Source: Wolfiporia cocos (lineage: Eukaryota; Basidiomycota; Agaricomycetes; Polyporales; Phaeolaceae). From it: DNA of 64,000 nucleotides. The DNA lies in assembly GCA_029448655.1 (NCBI GenBank), contig JACCLO010000003.1:4836001-4900000 (forward strand). Direction: 5' to 3'. Below, one piece after another: positions 42,661 through 53,391 of this stretch. The position numbers and the translations under genes were made by a program. The notes under the pieces are model-generated. The model ran no database searches, was not told the origin of the DNA, and saw only the letters and a program-made list of their open reading frames with translations. Each line of letters begins with the position of its first letter. Positions within the stretch are counted from its first letter, which is position 1.

Positions 42661-44196
42661 AGAGAGATTTGGAGGAGAAGGAGGGGATCGAAGGATGCAG
42701 ACCGAAGACAAGTCGAAGTCGGAGTTGGTTCGTGATGTCAGTAGCCAATGCAGTGCGCCGAAGTCAAATGATAGCAATATAAGTAGCTCCTTAAGTATAT
42801 CATGGTGATTTCGTACACGTCAACCTGGAATCTTGTGTATTTACATGATCTGATAACCTATTAATGGCTCAGTCTCTTGACAGCTGGCCAGACCAATCCG
42901 AGAATCTGTCGGAAATCTGTCAGAAATGTGCAGATTCTGAATGGGTTCTGATGATGTTATGATCTGTCTAGAATCCCTTCAGAATCCTTTCAGAATCTGC
43001 AAGTTCTGACCAAATTCTAGGCGTCAGAAAACCGGCGGCTTCACGCAGTGTGTCTGCCTTTGTGCGCGCAATATCAAGACAATCCGAGGCCGAGACGTCT
43101 CACGGACGAGTTATAGCTGTGGGGCAGCGCAATCGTCGTACGCGTGTATTTCGAAGTCTCGTTGTAACGCGGCAATCGCCGCCATTCCAACGAGACCGGT
43201 AATAGTCACGTGTAGCGGGTGCGCATTGGGCTCGCCCGTCCCTTCACGCCACCCAACTTAACAGCCCCAGCCGGGAGTTCGAGGACATTATCCATGATAT
43301 TGCCCGGCTGAAAGCACGAAAGCCTGTGTGCATCATTGTCCAAATCGGTAACGTCTCTACCTCGCTACCCTTTATTTGCCTCGTAAAAACGCCACACAGG
43401 TTCCTGTGGGGATACCTATACACCCAACTACATTGCTCACACCATGGGCAAAATCACTATGATTCTCCTGAGCGCGAGCAAAGGGAGGCTACGTTCACAT
43501 ATTGCGTGTGGTTGAGAGAAGCGTTGCGTGTTCTCCGTGACAACAGGAATAATCAGCTTCCTAGACATTGATGAATCAGAGAAGGAATTCATCGGTCTGG
43601 GCAAAGAGAACGACCTGAGCGTTGTGAAGGGAGGACTATACAAGGTATACCGTTCGCAGTACTATGGGCCGGGTGCTTGGTGTTCGATTGAGTGTCCTGT
43701 ACTAAAAGCATAACGGGCTGTATCCGTTGATGAACTGATGATGTACAAGCACGTGTTCGAGGAAGGGGAGTCATTTAGGGTGATCCAAACGATGAGCACT
43801 GGGAACAGAGGCCAGCGCACAATGGGCTCAGCCAGGCCGCATGCGGTACTTGTTCGCACGATGTTGCTATAAATAAATATGACTGCAAAACGACTACTTT
43901 TGTTTTGTAGCGGTTGGTCGTTAATATGCACACGGCATCCCGCTCAATGTCGGCATAAGACACTGTGCAGGGCTGCACTATACATGTATGGGTACGCATC
44001 AGAAGCGTCTTATAAACACCCGGATACCATCAACGTGGAGATCAAGCACTTGCCTTTGTTCCTCGCCTCTCGCTACTTGAACCTGCTCCCTCGATCAGCA
44101 TCTCTCAGCAAGAGGTCATCAAAAATACGGAATGACCGGCGAGATGAAGGGGCAACTCGCAGCGGTGCGTCTGTAGCGCAGTCGTGACATAAAATC
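42661..44196. other. Gene-poor DNA with palindrome arm relative and F-box fragment
   Basis: About 42890-43060 is related to one arm of the 40122-41236 palindrome (cagattctga..., ggcttcacgcagtg). Immediately after it, 43066-43102 (gcgcgcaatatcaagacaatccgaggccgagacg) resembles the F-box gene segment coding ARYIKTIPRPRR, the part missing from the F-box pseudogene. 43990-44190 matches 18360-18240 in reverse and is the edge of the segmental duplication. The small ORFs here (for example 43528-43713, 43879-44187) are unrecognised. Confidence 0.4.
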
Positions 44197-44259
44197 AAAA
44201 CCTAAGCTGCTCCTCAGCCATGTATAATAGAGGGCTCAGCGTTTGACATTGAGGCACGG

Positions 44260-45551
44260 TTGTTGCGAGCGATTGAGTGGCGTCCACCAAGGGGCTGGCG
44301 GGCACTATTGCCTTCAAGGCAGGATGCCCTACTACCTCAGTTCTACTCGGAGACGGCGGCATCTCGGATACCAATCGAGATATACAAGATTCTAGGATAC
44401 CTCGCAAATGAGCAGGAGACATTGGGTATCGCGGAGGAGGTATGCAGAGGATGGTACCCAACCAGTCATCGCCTCAAAAGCTTAATGTCAAAACCCTTTG
44501 GTAGCGTGGAAGATGTACAAGCAGCGCAGCAGAGCAGAGAATCAGCGCAGCCTCGCTCACGTGGGCACGTTTGCAGCAATGTTCGCAAGCGGACAGCTCC
44601 CACGCGTGTCATCGCTCCATATCCAGGCAGGAGAATGGACGCCGGGTGCGATTGCACAGAGCGTGTTCCTGCACCTCTCCGCCTTCCATTCGATCACTCA
44701 CTTGGAACTCTCTGGCATCACCCTCCCTTCGATCGCAGTGCTCTTGCGTCTTGTCTGCGCATTCGATCGCCTGGAGTCGCTCAGAATTGTCAGCTTGCAG
44801 TTGTTAGACAGACGGGTGCCTCCGGCCAGCAGACGATGGGCTCCCTCGCCAAATTTCAAGAGGTGTATTTTTCACATTCTGAACTGGCCAGATGAAGTTT
44901 GCACACTAGACCCACATGGCGAGCTAGAGACGTCCGGCGGCTCTGAGACTGTACTGTTCCTCTCAAATGCCGTCAGCTGCTCGGATCTGAAGCAGCTCCT
45001 ACATCATGCAGGGAAGGCTTTATATACATTTTCGATATCGCCACTCCAATCACTCTCTGGCGGAGATTTACGCAGCATACAACCTCTTCGCGGTATGCAG
45101 ATTCGTTACTTGACAGTTGATACGCTCACTGCATGCTTCTTGCACAGTACCAGATGTGAACTTGTCCCGGAATGTTAGCCTGCGGACGCTGGGGATAGCC
45201 ATCAGCGGAGAGAACATGCCTCCAGCTTTGCTAGAGAAAGCGGGGACATATGGTGTGATCCAGCGGATGATCTCATCCACATGCCCTACGGTACTTGAGA
45301 AGATTACAATCGTAGTGTGGCTTAATCTCTCAGCAGCGAGCCCATTAATTATGTCGCACGTGCTGCTCGCATTACGTAGAGCAGTATGCCCGCACCATCC
45401 CCTCGCACCGGAAAGGTACACGTCGATGAAGTTGGTGGAGCTGCAGTTCCTCAAGGCAGATAGAACTCTCAAGACGCAGATGGAGGCAGATTGGGACAGA
45501 CTCGCACCGATTTGGTTCCCCAGCCTGTATTCTCGTGGGATCATCAAGTAG
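44260..45551 (+). pseudogene. F-box pseudogene, inverted paralogue of 16716-18105
   Basis: Colinear with the minus-strand F-box gene. The start codon position holds TTG (44260) where the intact copy has ATG. The F-box-like part survives (RIPIEIYKILGYLANEQETLG...CRGWYPT) but with a short internal loss. About 120 bp around 44480-44520 are replaced or deleted, and the remaining frame (44498 onward: KQRSRAENQRSLAHVGTFAAMF...) is shifted against the first. The 55-nt intron is kept (45098-45152, gtatgc...cacag) and exon 2 runs to TAG 45549-45551. The lost start plus frameshift make it a probable pseudogene; a downstream ATG could in principle give a truncated protein. Confidence 0.75.
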
Positions 45552-46168
45552 GCATCACAGTTTGATTCGCTTTCAACGCGGAGAATTGCTCACCTATATC
45601 CGTCTCAGCCTTACAGTTTGGTAATAAGACAAGACCATTCAACGACGTAATCGCGATTCCACCCTCTACCATCACGTTTACGTGAATATGGCATCATCCC
45701 CCCGTCACCGCGATGCGGACTGGCTACACAAATGCGACGCAAAGTCTCTTTGTCTCATCGTCGTCATGCCTTCCTTGGAAGATGGTGTTGTGGAGGATAT
45801 CTGTGTTGCCGATTCCTGTAAAGACAGGCTAGACGAATTCATCACCTCAGGCCATCTAACCTGAAGTACGCTGTGAAGGAGCTGAAGGAGTTAGTGTGTC
45901 TGAGTACCGCGGTCTGTCATTTTCCGGAACACCTGCTGACTCTTTTTGAGCTACGCTGGTGTTCTCTCATGATGAGTGCAGTGGCATACGCGCAAGGCAT
46001 TGGGCCAGGAAGAGAACAGGGCGTACCCTTCGCCCTTAGCCGTTTCCGGCTTTGCACTGGCGCGGGGCAGGTCTGGCCCATCCCACTCGTCTGTGATCAT
46101 CACAGCGTCACACAGGCAGTCGCTGGTATAAACGACCGAAATTCACTAAAGCACATAATACATGAGGC
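45552..46168. other. Duplicated intergenic DNA downstream of the F-box pseudogene
   Basis: This is the inverted equivalent of about 16020-16715 (shared tggtagagcta/tagtgt, cgatggcgtcgttaaatggtcttg and ctgaaggag words). Only short frames; no gene supported. Confidence 0.45.
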
Positions 46169-46498
46169 CTAGTCCGCAGGCATAGCGTGCTGCCGCCGCC
46201 TGACGCTCCCGTACGACCCAGAATGACGCATGCGATGAAGCCCAGGATGCACTGCCGCTCGCCAATCCAGCAGCGTATGAGCCGTGTGTGTGTGTAGGAG
46301 GGGGTCATGACGCCCGCCCACGCCATGTTTTACGAGCTGCATGCGCACCCCGTTGCCGCAACGCTTAAATATGAACTGCGCAGTGAGGTCGTATGCCGCC
46401 GCTCGCGTAGAGATGGTCCCCCCGCCCCCGCCGCCGCACCCGCCGCTCGTCTCCACCTCCTTTGGGCGCGCCGGTGGCGCAGCATCCTCGTCCCGCAA
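46169..46498 (-). pseudogene. Remnant of a duplicated host gene (partner of 15628-16021)
   Basis: A 109-codon minus-strand frame with FIFKRCGNGVRMQLVKHGV and AVHPGLHRMRH, conserved with the other locus. Overlapping frames include a hydrophobic helix (CILGFIACVILG), so the native reading is uncertain. A poly-Gly run (GGCGGGGGG) marks the N-terminal part. Function not recognised. Confidence 0.35.
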
Positions 46499-46595
46499 GC
46501 GGGCCGTCGCTGCGTCGCTGCGGCCGAACCACTCCTTGCGGGGCTCTCAACCAGCGAGCACACGGATTCCGGGCAAGATGTGCTGGACTCCTGGC

Positions 46596-47235
46596 TAGTG
46601 ATGTGCCAGGCCCGGCCCGGCTCAAAAGCCCCGGCTTTGGCCCGGCTTTGGACGGCCTTGGCTTTTCAAAACCTCAGGCCGGGCCCCCATTGACGGCCCA
46701 GGGCTTGGCCCGGCCCGGCCTGGGGCTTGCCCGGGGCCTGGCACTGTGAGGATGATCATCACTGTAGTCACACAAACTCATAACGTACCTTCTCCAACTA
46801 TCTTCTGACAAAGCCAAGCTCCAGTATCTTCAATAATTAGTGAATTATAGTGTGAAATCATCATTTCACCGGCACGGTGCTCTGTGGCGCGCCTTCCAAA
46901 TGGGGCATCGTATAGGCGCCCAAAAGTGAGCGACAGGCTTCAGCACCAAGAATTCAATCCATGGGACTATCCTCTTGCTTGAATTTAAAAATATAGACAT
47001 ACTTCATTGGAATATGGCATACTGCTACTATATGTATCGTCATATCATAGTTACTAGACATTTTATCCGTTAGAGCTTTCAGGCCCGGGGCTCACGGCTT
47101 GGCCCGGCCCGGCTTGAGACACAAGCCGGGCCCTGGGCCGTCTCAGGCCGTGGTGTAGGGCCCGGCCTGGCCCGGCCCAAGTAGGGCTTGGCCCGGCCCG
47201 GCCTATGGCCCAAAGCCGGGCCTGGCACATCACTA
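46596..47235. mobile_element. M2 copy 2: GC-rich TIR element, 640 bp
   Basis: TAGTGATGTGCCAGGCCCGGC ... GCCGGGCCTGGCACATCACTA. Uninterrupted, reverse orientation to copy 1. It provides the empty site for P1 (single ATGATAT near 47040 on the minus strand). It sits at a different place in the duplicated locus than copy 1, so it is an independent insertion. Flanks (ctcctggc / ggcaaggg) show no clear TSD. Confidence 0.75.
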
Positions 47236-47284
47236 GGCAAGGGATACACAGGACCCTTGCTAGCCTTCCGCGCGAGCGGCCGCG

Positions 47285-48872
47285 TAACACAAGATAACAA
47301 CTTACTTGTAAGGTTCTTGGTTTTGCTGGTTAGGCGAAAGGTAGTAGCTGTTAAGCAGGATACGATACGAGTGTTACTCGAAAGTATTAGTGTTGCCGAA
47401 GTTCAGTTCAGAACCAAGGTTCAGAACCTGAACTGCCTGAACCGAACCTAGGTTCAGGTTCAGTCCAGGTCCGGTTCAGGGTAGGACATCAAGGTTCGGT
47501 TCTTGGTTCAGGGGGGTCATGGGTACCCTTGAACCAGGTTCGAACCGGACTGAACCTTGAACCACATAGCATTAACATATTCTGTGTAGCCACTGGTGGA
47601 TAAGCATCAATTACATTTATGTTCTTGCCATCTTTGCTATAGTGTTGTTGCAGTAAGTTATGGATAGCTGGCTTCACCATAGCAAGCACCAGCACTCATA
47701 TACTCTAGTCTCCCAATATGGCAAGGGCTCAACCCCATGCTGGGATCACCATGCTTTCTGTGGCACTGGGCTGCATTTGTTGCTGTCAGATGAAGTAAGA
47801 AATGTAGAAGATTATGTTCCACTTCATATCCATGTTCCTAGGTTATATACAGTGTTGTCTAAGAATGGTTTGTTATTGAGGTTTGCCTCAGGCTAATTCA
47901 CAATCATAAACTCTGATTACTGAACTGCTCAAGATGGCTGCCTTGAGTGATTATTGTGCATCTAAAATTTATGTTTACCACTCTAATCAAGATTAAGAGC
48001 CACTTTGGAATTCGGCCCAATAGACACCAAATAGAGGCACTGCAGAACTTGAAGTGTGATTACTTTAGTGGGTTCAATAGTGCCGGGAATGAGGTAGGCA
48101 ATAGAGAGCAATTGGTATACATAGAAAGGTGCATGAAGTTGGTGTCTAAATTATTATTTTTACACTCTATAGAAGCAAGTAACTTAGCGGTTCGAACCTA
48201 GTTCGAACCATGAACCGAACCTGATGAACCAGTTCACCAGGTTCAGTCCAGGTTCAGGTTCAGGTTCAGGCTCCCTGCAGTCGGTTCGGTTCTGGGTTCA
48301 GCCCTAGACCCCCCTGAACCTGAACCGAACTGAACTTCGGCAACACTAGAAAGTATGAATGCAATGAATAGAACTGAGGCAATAGCGCTCAGCAGGTCTA
48401 GTATATATACATGATAAATAAGACCCCTAACAGCCTTATTAGATAATACTAATGTCCGTATTCGTATGTACAAGTCCCCAGGTACCTAAGTACTGAGTAA
48501 TACGCGATAAATACATATGCCGATCAAAACCGGGATATAGAAAGGCGGCATAGGCCGCGCGAATGGCGTTTTGCGCTCTTGTCATTACAAAGACGGGGCG
48601 TGACCAAAGCCCGGTCCGCTGACGTTTATACGCTGACTGCTTCCGGACGTAACGTCCGATTGGCTAGGACTAGACATGTGACTGATGGTAACTACTAGTG
48701 ATAAGATAAGACCGTCGTTACGGGAGATAACGCGGCCATCATTCGGCACGTATGTAACCGTTAGTTTATGAACCAGATAAGCTAGTTATTGGTCTAGAAA
48801 GTCGTAGATAATTCGTAGAATTGCCGGAAAAATAGTAAGAAATATAGGGAAACTAGGAGAATTCTTGTGACA
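47285..48872 (-). repeat. 3' LTR of element D, split by MITE M1
   Basis: 619 bp of LTR plus a 961-bp insertion and its 8-bp TSD. Minus strand TGTCACAAGAATTC...TATCTTGTGTTA (TG...TA ends). Comparison with 57296-57914 defines the inserted sequence exactly. Confidence 0.95.
47388..48348. mobile_element. M1 copy 1: hAT-like MITE inside the 3' LTR of D
   Basis: 961 bp, ends TAGTGTTGCCGAAGTTCAG ... CTGAACTTCGGCAACACTA, with an 8-bp TSD GAAAGTAT (47380-47387, 48349-48356). The other LTR of D has a single gaaagtat near 57391-57398, the empty site. Subterminal DNA is packed with GGTTCAGG/CCTGAACC words. There is no transposase. It must have inserted after D. Confidence 0.93.
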
Positions 48873-48961
48873 TTACCCCCCCTTAGATTTCAACGACCCC
48901 GTTGAGAGTAGAAGTTGTGCTAGAGCCCATCGAAGGGTTAGACTTTACGATTTTTCCACTT

Positions 48962-51900
48962 TTATCGTCCTGTCGATCCAAAACCTTGTGTACCGCGCTT
49001 GGTTGGCTTGTTGAACTGCTCGTTGTAGGGCCCACTTCCATGTAGGTGAGGTCGAATTTCTTTCTCGAACTTCTCCTTGGTCATGGATTCCTGTATTTCG
49101 GGCGTGATTGCTACTTCGCAGATTAGCTGAGCAATTCGGTCGCCTTTCTTTACTTGGTACGGGTCTCCAGTGAGGTTCATCAACATGACAAAGACTTCTC
49201 CGCGGTAGTCATGGTCTATTACACCTGCGAGGACATCGATGCCCTTTTTCGCAAGTCCAGACCTTGGTGCTATCCGACCGTATGTCCCATAAGGAACTTT
49301 GATACGAATATCGGTGGGGACCGAGGCGGATTTCCATGAATTAATTAGGATATCCTGCGCGGCATATAGATCATAGCCGATCGCATCGGTTGTTCCCCTG
49401 GTCGGTAGTTTGCCATTGACTCCTACTTCGATTTCCATGTCTTCGTTGAACTCAACATCAGAGTGTACCCATTGCCCTGTAAAGGGGTCGCGCTTGTAAT
49501 ACACTTTCGGTTGTGTAGGATCAACATCGTCTCGATATTGGGGCCAGTCATCGGGCCAGACACATGTGTCCGAATCCCAATCTGGTGAGTCAGGGTCGAA
49601 GACGGCTATTGTCTGCCGTGTTCCACCGAGTCTAGTTGATCGGCGAAGGGGTTGATTTGGGTCGGTACTAAGGGCTGAATATTTTGCCTTGTACTCGTCC
49701 AGAATCTCCTTAGCGTTAGCCAAGTGTTCCTCGATTTCCCACGTGTCCTCCGCAGGTCCGGTGCCTTTCCAATGGATAAGGTATTCCCACCGGCCGCGTC
49801 GGTTACGATGGTCGAGAATGGCTTCCACTTCCCATTCTTCCGGGTCTTCCATTTCCGTTGGCTTGTCAGCCGCAGGAGGATGACTTTTCTGACCTTCGAT
49901 GGTTGATTCCTTGTACATGACCAGTTTTGAAGCATGGAACACAGGGTGGTAAGCCCTATATTGCGCGTCCATGTACACTTTGAACGTTACCGGTCCCAGT
50001 TTTTCCGTGATTCGGAATGGGCCGATGTAGCGAGGGGCTAGACTCCTTTCGGTGTCTTGCCAACTTCGCACGTCCACGAGTACTTTGTCACCCACTTTGA
50101 AGGGGACAACTTGCTTCTTTTGGTCATAATACCAGGACCATCTTTCGGCTGCAATTTTCATTGCCGCCTTAGCTTTCTCTTGTGCAGAGAACCGTGTGTT
50201 CGCAATTTCTACTAAGTCTTTGTTTCGACTTGGTTCGAAACTGCTTGGTCCCGCAATGGGATGACGACCTAATTCTACCAGGAACGGAGATTCCTTGGTA
50301 GTTTCGCTGGCTGCATTGTTGTACGCAAATTCCGCTGTTGGCAGGAACTCCGACCAGTTATCTTTTTGGTACGTGTTTATGTAGCACCGTAGATACTGTT
50401 CGAGTATTTGGTTTACTCGTTCGGTTTGTCCGTCTGCCTGCGGATGGTACGCAGTAGTCATCGACCTTTGAATTCCCAGCAGGGTGCACCATTCACCAAA
50501 TAGTTTTGAGGCGAATTGTGTCCCTCTGTCCGATACTATCTGTTTTGGTAATCCGTGTAAGGGATACACCTTTTGATAGAGTATCGTAGCCAGGTCTTTC
50601 GTTGAGAAGGTATTTTCTATTGGGAAAAACCTTGCTCTTTTGGTCAACCGATCCACTACGACCATGATCGCGTCATGCATTCCCGATGGGGGTAGCTGAG
50701 TAATCAGGTCTATTGTCACCACTTCCCACGGGCCTGACGGCACCGGTAAGGGTTGCAGGGGTCCGTACGGCTTCTGCGGGTGGTTCTTCATACGTTGGCA
50801 TGTGTCACATCCGTCTACGTATTTTTTGACGTAAACGAACATTCCGGGCCACCAATAGTTGCGGCTTAGCAATTCGTACGTTTTGTAGCGTCCGAAATGC
50901 CCAGCTGACTTGTGATCGTGATGATACTCGACCACTTGCCGTCTGATATCCGCTGGTGTAGCTGGAACGTAGACTTTGCCTCTTCGGAGGAGTAACCCTC
51001 CTTCGTAGTTCCATTCTGATAGGTCTTTTTTGAATTCACGAGGGCCGGATGAGAGCAGCTCCTTGTAGTCTTTTGTGACCTTGTCGTCTAGCAATGCTTT
51101 GCGAATCTCTCGGAGTATCGATTCGTCTTCCGATTGTGGGGCAGCATGGGAGGTATCAAGAGCCATTGCCATGTACTCTTGCTCGAACCACTCAGGTTTC
51201 AGAAGAACCTGGTCGCGATTATCGAGATCCACCCCCTCCTCATGGTCTGGCCGCCTGGACAGAGGATCCGCGGTTAGCATTGTTTTGCCAGGTTTGTGCT
51301 TCATTTGGAAGTTGAAGCGTGAGAGGTACAGTGCCCAACGGGCTTGTCGTCTCGTCAGTTTTTGCGCCGTTTTGAAATATGTCAGGTTTAGATGATCCGA
51401 CCATATCTTGAATTTTTCAGGGTGTCCCTCTAGGTAGTGTCGCCACTCCTCTAGAGCCCTGATGACAGCCAACATTTCCTTGTCGTAGATCTCGTAGTTC
51501 CTTTCCGGGGCACTTAGCGATTTGCTATAGTACGCCACGGGGTGGAATTTTTTATCCGTAGGATCTAACTGAGATAGTACTGCTCCGGTAGCGAAGTCTG
51601 ACGCATCTGTTTCTACGCGGAAAGGCTGATCGTGCGACGGAATTCGAAGCACGGGCGCTTTGGTAAATGCTTCCTTTAGGGTTTGGAAGGCATTTTCCTG
51701 CTCGGCGTCCCAATGCCAAGCTTCTGACTTTTTGGTCAGCATGGTGAGTGGTTTGGCTATTTTTGAGAAGTCTTCTATGAATCGCCTGTAGAAATTGGCA
51801 AATCCAAGGAAAGCTTGAACCTCTTTGACCTTAGTAGGTCTGGGCCAGTCCTGAACTCCGGCGTACTTCTTCGGATCCATCATGATGTTACCGTCGGATA

Positions 51901-53389
51901 TGATCATTCCTAGGTATTCGATGGAAGACTGTTCGAAAAAGCACTTTTCGGGCTTCGCATACAAGTCCGAGTCCTTCAGGGTTTGTAGAACCCCTTTGGT
52001 AAGTCGCCGATGTTCCTCCATATCGTTCCCGAAAATCAAGATGTCGTCTAGATAGACAACCACCTTGCCGGTACGAATGAACGGTGCGAGGATTGAATTC
52101 ATCATCGCTTGGAACGTTGCGGGGGCATTGCAGAAACCGAAATACATTACCGTTGCCTCGTATAGTCCACGGTGTGTAATAAACGCCGTCTTCCATTCAT
52201 CACCTTCCTTGATGCGGACATTATTGTATCCCCATCTAAGGTCTATTTTGGTGAAGATGGTCGCATGGGACAATTGATCGATTAGGTCATCGATCCGAGG
52301 TATCGGATAACGATTTTTCACGGTTATTTCGTTTAGCCTCCTGTAATCGACAACCATCCGCAGTCCTCCGTCCTTTTTGTGGACGAAGAAGACCGGGGAT
52401 GCCATTGGACTTTCAGATGGTCGAATGTAACCCTTCCGTAGTTCGGTGTCTATCCACTCATCCAAGCTATTACGCTCTTGGGGAGACATTTTGTATGGTT
52501 TTACCGGGGGCGGAAGCTGCGCATCTGGTTCAAGCACTATGGCGTGATCCCAGGGCTTCCGTTCCGGCATCCTCTCTGACGCCTTTTGTGAGAACACCGT
52601 TGGCCCATACTCTTGGTATTGTTCGGGCACTAACGATCGCCATTTTTCAATGTCAATCGGTGGTGTGTCTTCCTCACGGTCGTCTGCTTCGTCGAGGTCT
52701 TTGTCAAGTACCTCGGCTACCAACTGTGTCAGCAGGTTCATTTCCTCGTCGTCAAGGGTTGCCACCCAAGCGATCAAAGGATTTTCGGGGTCCTCCTCTC
52801 CTAATATGTCCACGGGAGTGTCCCAAATCGAATTTACTTCGATGATTTCCTTTTCTGGGAGTTCAACTGCTTCCTCCTCAGAAGGGCGGTTACCCTTTCT
52901 TCTGGCGTACGGTTGGTCGTGTGTACAGCGTGCATATTCCATTTCTCCTTTCCTCCAATCAAAGGTAGGATTGTGGAGACGCAACCAGTCATAGCCAAGG
53001 ATTAGGTCTGGTTCTAGGTGCATGACCGTCAGACCTATTTTTTCCTTGTGCGTGCCATGTTGCATAAATGCTTTTACTGATTGCGTTAAGCGGCCGGCGA
53101 CGTTTTCTGTTCCGTCTGCGTTTGTAACCGTAATAGGAAACGCTAGTTTGTCGGTGACCAGCTTATGTTTATCGACCAATCGTTGTGATATGACCGATAT
53201 GGTTGCACCGCTGTCGATTAAAGCCAGAGCCTGCACTTTTTGCCCATATACCCAGAGTGTTACTTCGACACGGAAAGATCGAGCGAAGTCGCGCGCATCG
53301 TTGCCAAAAATATGATACATTGACTCGAATACACTCTTTACAGCGGGTATGGGACTAAAATTACATGGGAGCACAAGTGGGCAGGTCAT
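48962..53389 (-). CDS. Element D Pol with C-terminal dUTPase, 1475 aa
   Basis: ATG 53389-53387 overlaps the gag stop (TGATG). Order by approximate residue: protease (ALIDSGATISVIS, 55); reverse transcriptase (280-460, YLDDI 446); RNase H (ETDASDFATGAV, 593); integrase (HHCC 820-866; TIDLITQL 891, SDRGTQF 951, DGQTERVNQ 990); chromodomain (EEWEVEAIL...WEYLIHWKG...DTWEIEEHL, 1186-1233); and dUTPase at the C-terminus (1323-1473) with AGYDL equivalent IGYDLYAA, GRIAPRSG, AGVIDHDYRGE, GDRIAQ and RGTQGFGSTG, all catalytic motifs kept. A dUTPase behind the chromodomain differs from both B and C. There is no stop or frameshift. Confidence 0.95.
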   Translation of the reverse strand: MTCPLVLPCNFSPIPAVKSVFESMYHIFGNDARDFARSFRVEVTLWVYGQKVQALALIDSGATISVISQRLVDKHKLVTDKLAFPITVTNADGTENVAGRLTQSVKAFMQHGTHKEKIGLTVMHLEPDLILGYDWLRLHNPTFDWRKGEMEYARCTHDQPYARRKGNRPSEEEAVELPEKEIIEVNSIWDTPVDILGEEDPENPLIAWVATLDDEEMNLLTQLVAEVLDKDLDEADDREEDTPPIDIEKWRSLVPEQYQEYGPTVFSQKASERMPERKPWDHAIVLEPDAQLPPPVKPYKMSPQERNSLDEWIDTELRKGYIRPSESPMASPVFFVHKKDGGLRMVVDYRRLNEITVKNRYPIPRIDDLIDQLSHATIFTKIDLRWGYNNVRIKEGDEWKTAFITHRGLYEATVMYFGFCNAPATFQAMMNSILAPFIRTGKVVVYLDDILIFGNDMEEHRRLTKGVLQTLKDSDLYAKPEKCFFEQSSIEYLGMIISDGNIMMDPKKYAGVQDWPRPTKVKEVQAFLGFANFYRRFIEDFSKIAKPLTMLTKKSEAWHWDAEQENAFQTLKEAFTKAPVLRIPSHDQPFRVETDASDFATGAVLSQLDPTDKKFHPVAYYSKSLSAPERNYEIYDKEMLAVIRALEEWRHYLEGHPEKFKIWSDHLNLTYFKTAQKLTRRQARWALYLSRFNFQMKHKPGKTMLTADPLSRRPDHEEGVDLDNRDQVLLKPEWFEQEYMAMALDTSHAAPQSEDESILREIRKALLDDKVTKDYKELLSSGPREFKKDLSEWNYEGGLLLRRGKVYVPATPADIRRQVVEYHHDHKSAGHFGRYKTYELLSRNYWWPGMFVYVKKYVDGCDTCQRMKNHPQKPYGPLQPLPVPSGPWEVVTIDLITQLPPSGMHDAIMVVVDRLTKRARFFPIENTFSTKDLATILYQKVYPLHGLPKQIVSDRGTQFASKLFGEWCTLLGIQRSMTTAYHPQADGQTERVNQILEQYLRCYINTYQKDNWSEFLPTAEFAYNNAASETTKESPFLVELGRHPIAGPSSFEPSRNKDLVEIANTRFSAQEKAKAAMKIAAERWSWYYDQKKQVVPFKVGDKVLVDVRSWQDTERSLAPRYIGPFRITEKLGPVTFKVYMDAQYRAYHPVFHASKLVMYKESTIEGQKSHPPAADKPTEMEDPEEWEVEAILDHRNRRGRWEYLIHWKGTGPAEDTWEIEEHLANAKEILDEYKAKYSALSTDPNQPLRRSTRLGGTRQTIAVFDPDSPDWDSDTCVWPDDWPQYRDDVDPTQPKVYYKRDPFTGQWVHSDVEFNEDMEIEVGVNGKLPTRGTTDAIGYDLYAAQDILINSWKSASVPTDIRIKVPYGTYGRIAPRSGLAKKGIDVLAGVIDHDYRGEVFVMLMNLTGDPYQVKKGDRIAQLICEVAITPEIQESMTKEKFEKEIRPHLHGSGPYNEQFNKPTKRGTQGFGSTGR

Positions 53390-53391
53390 CA
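53387..53391 (-). promoter_or_regulatory. Gag stop / pol start overlap TGATG
   Basis: Minus strand ...CACATGTGATGACC: gag ends with TGA and pol begins with ATG, sharing the A at 53389. Such TGATG or ATGA overlaps allow termination-reinitiation, an alternative to frameshifting for making Pol. Whether Pol is made by reinitiation here is inference. Confidence 0.55.

Noticed and set aside
44498..45178. Functional shortened F-box protein
   Set aside because: The frame lacks the F-box, the original start is lost and the intron would still need splicing; pseudogene is the simpler reading.
47079..47300. ORFs in the M2 and M3 MITEs
   Set aside because: Produced by GC-rich subterminal repeats (GGCCCGG, GGACCGG); no transposase motif.
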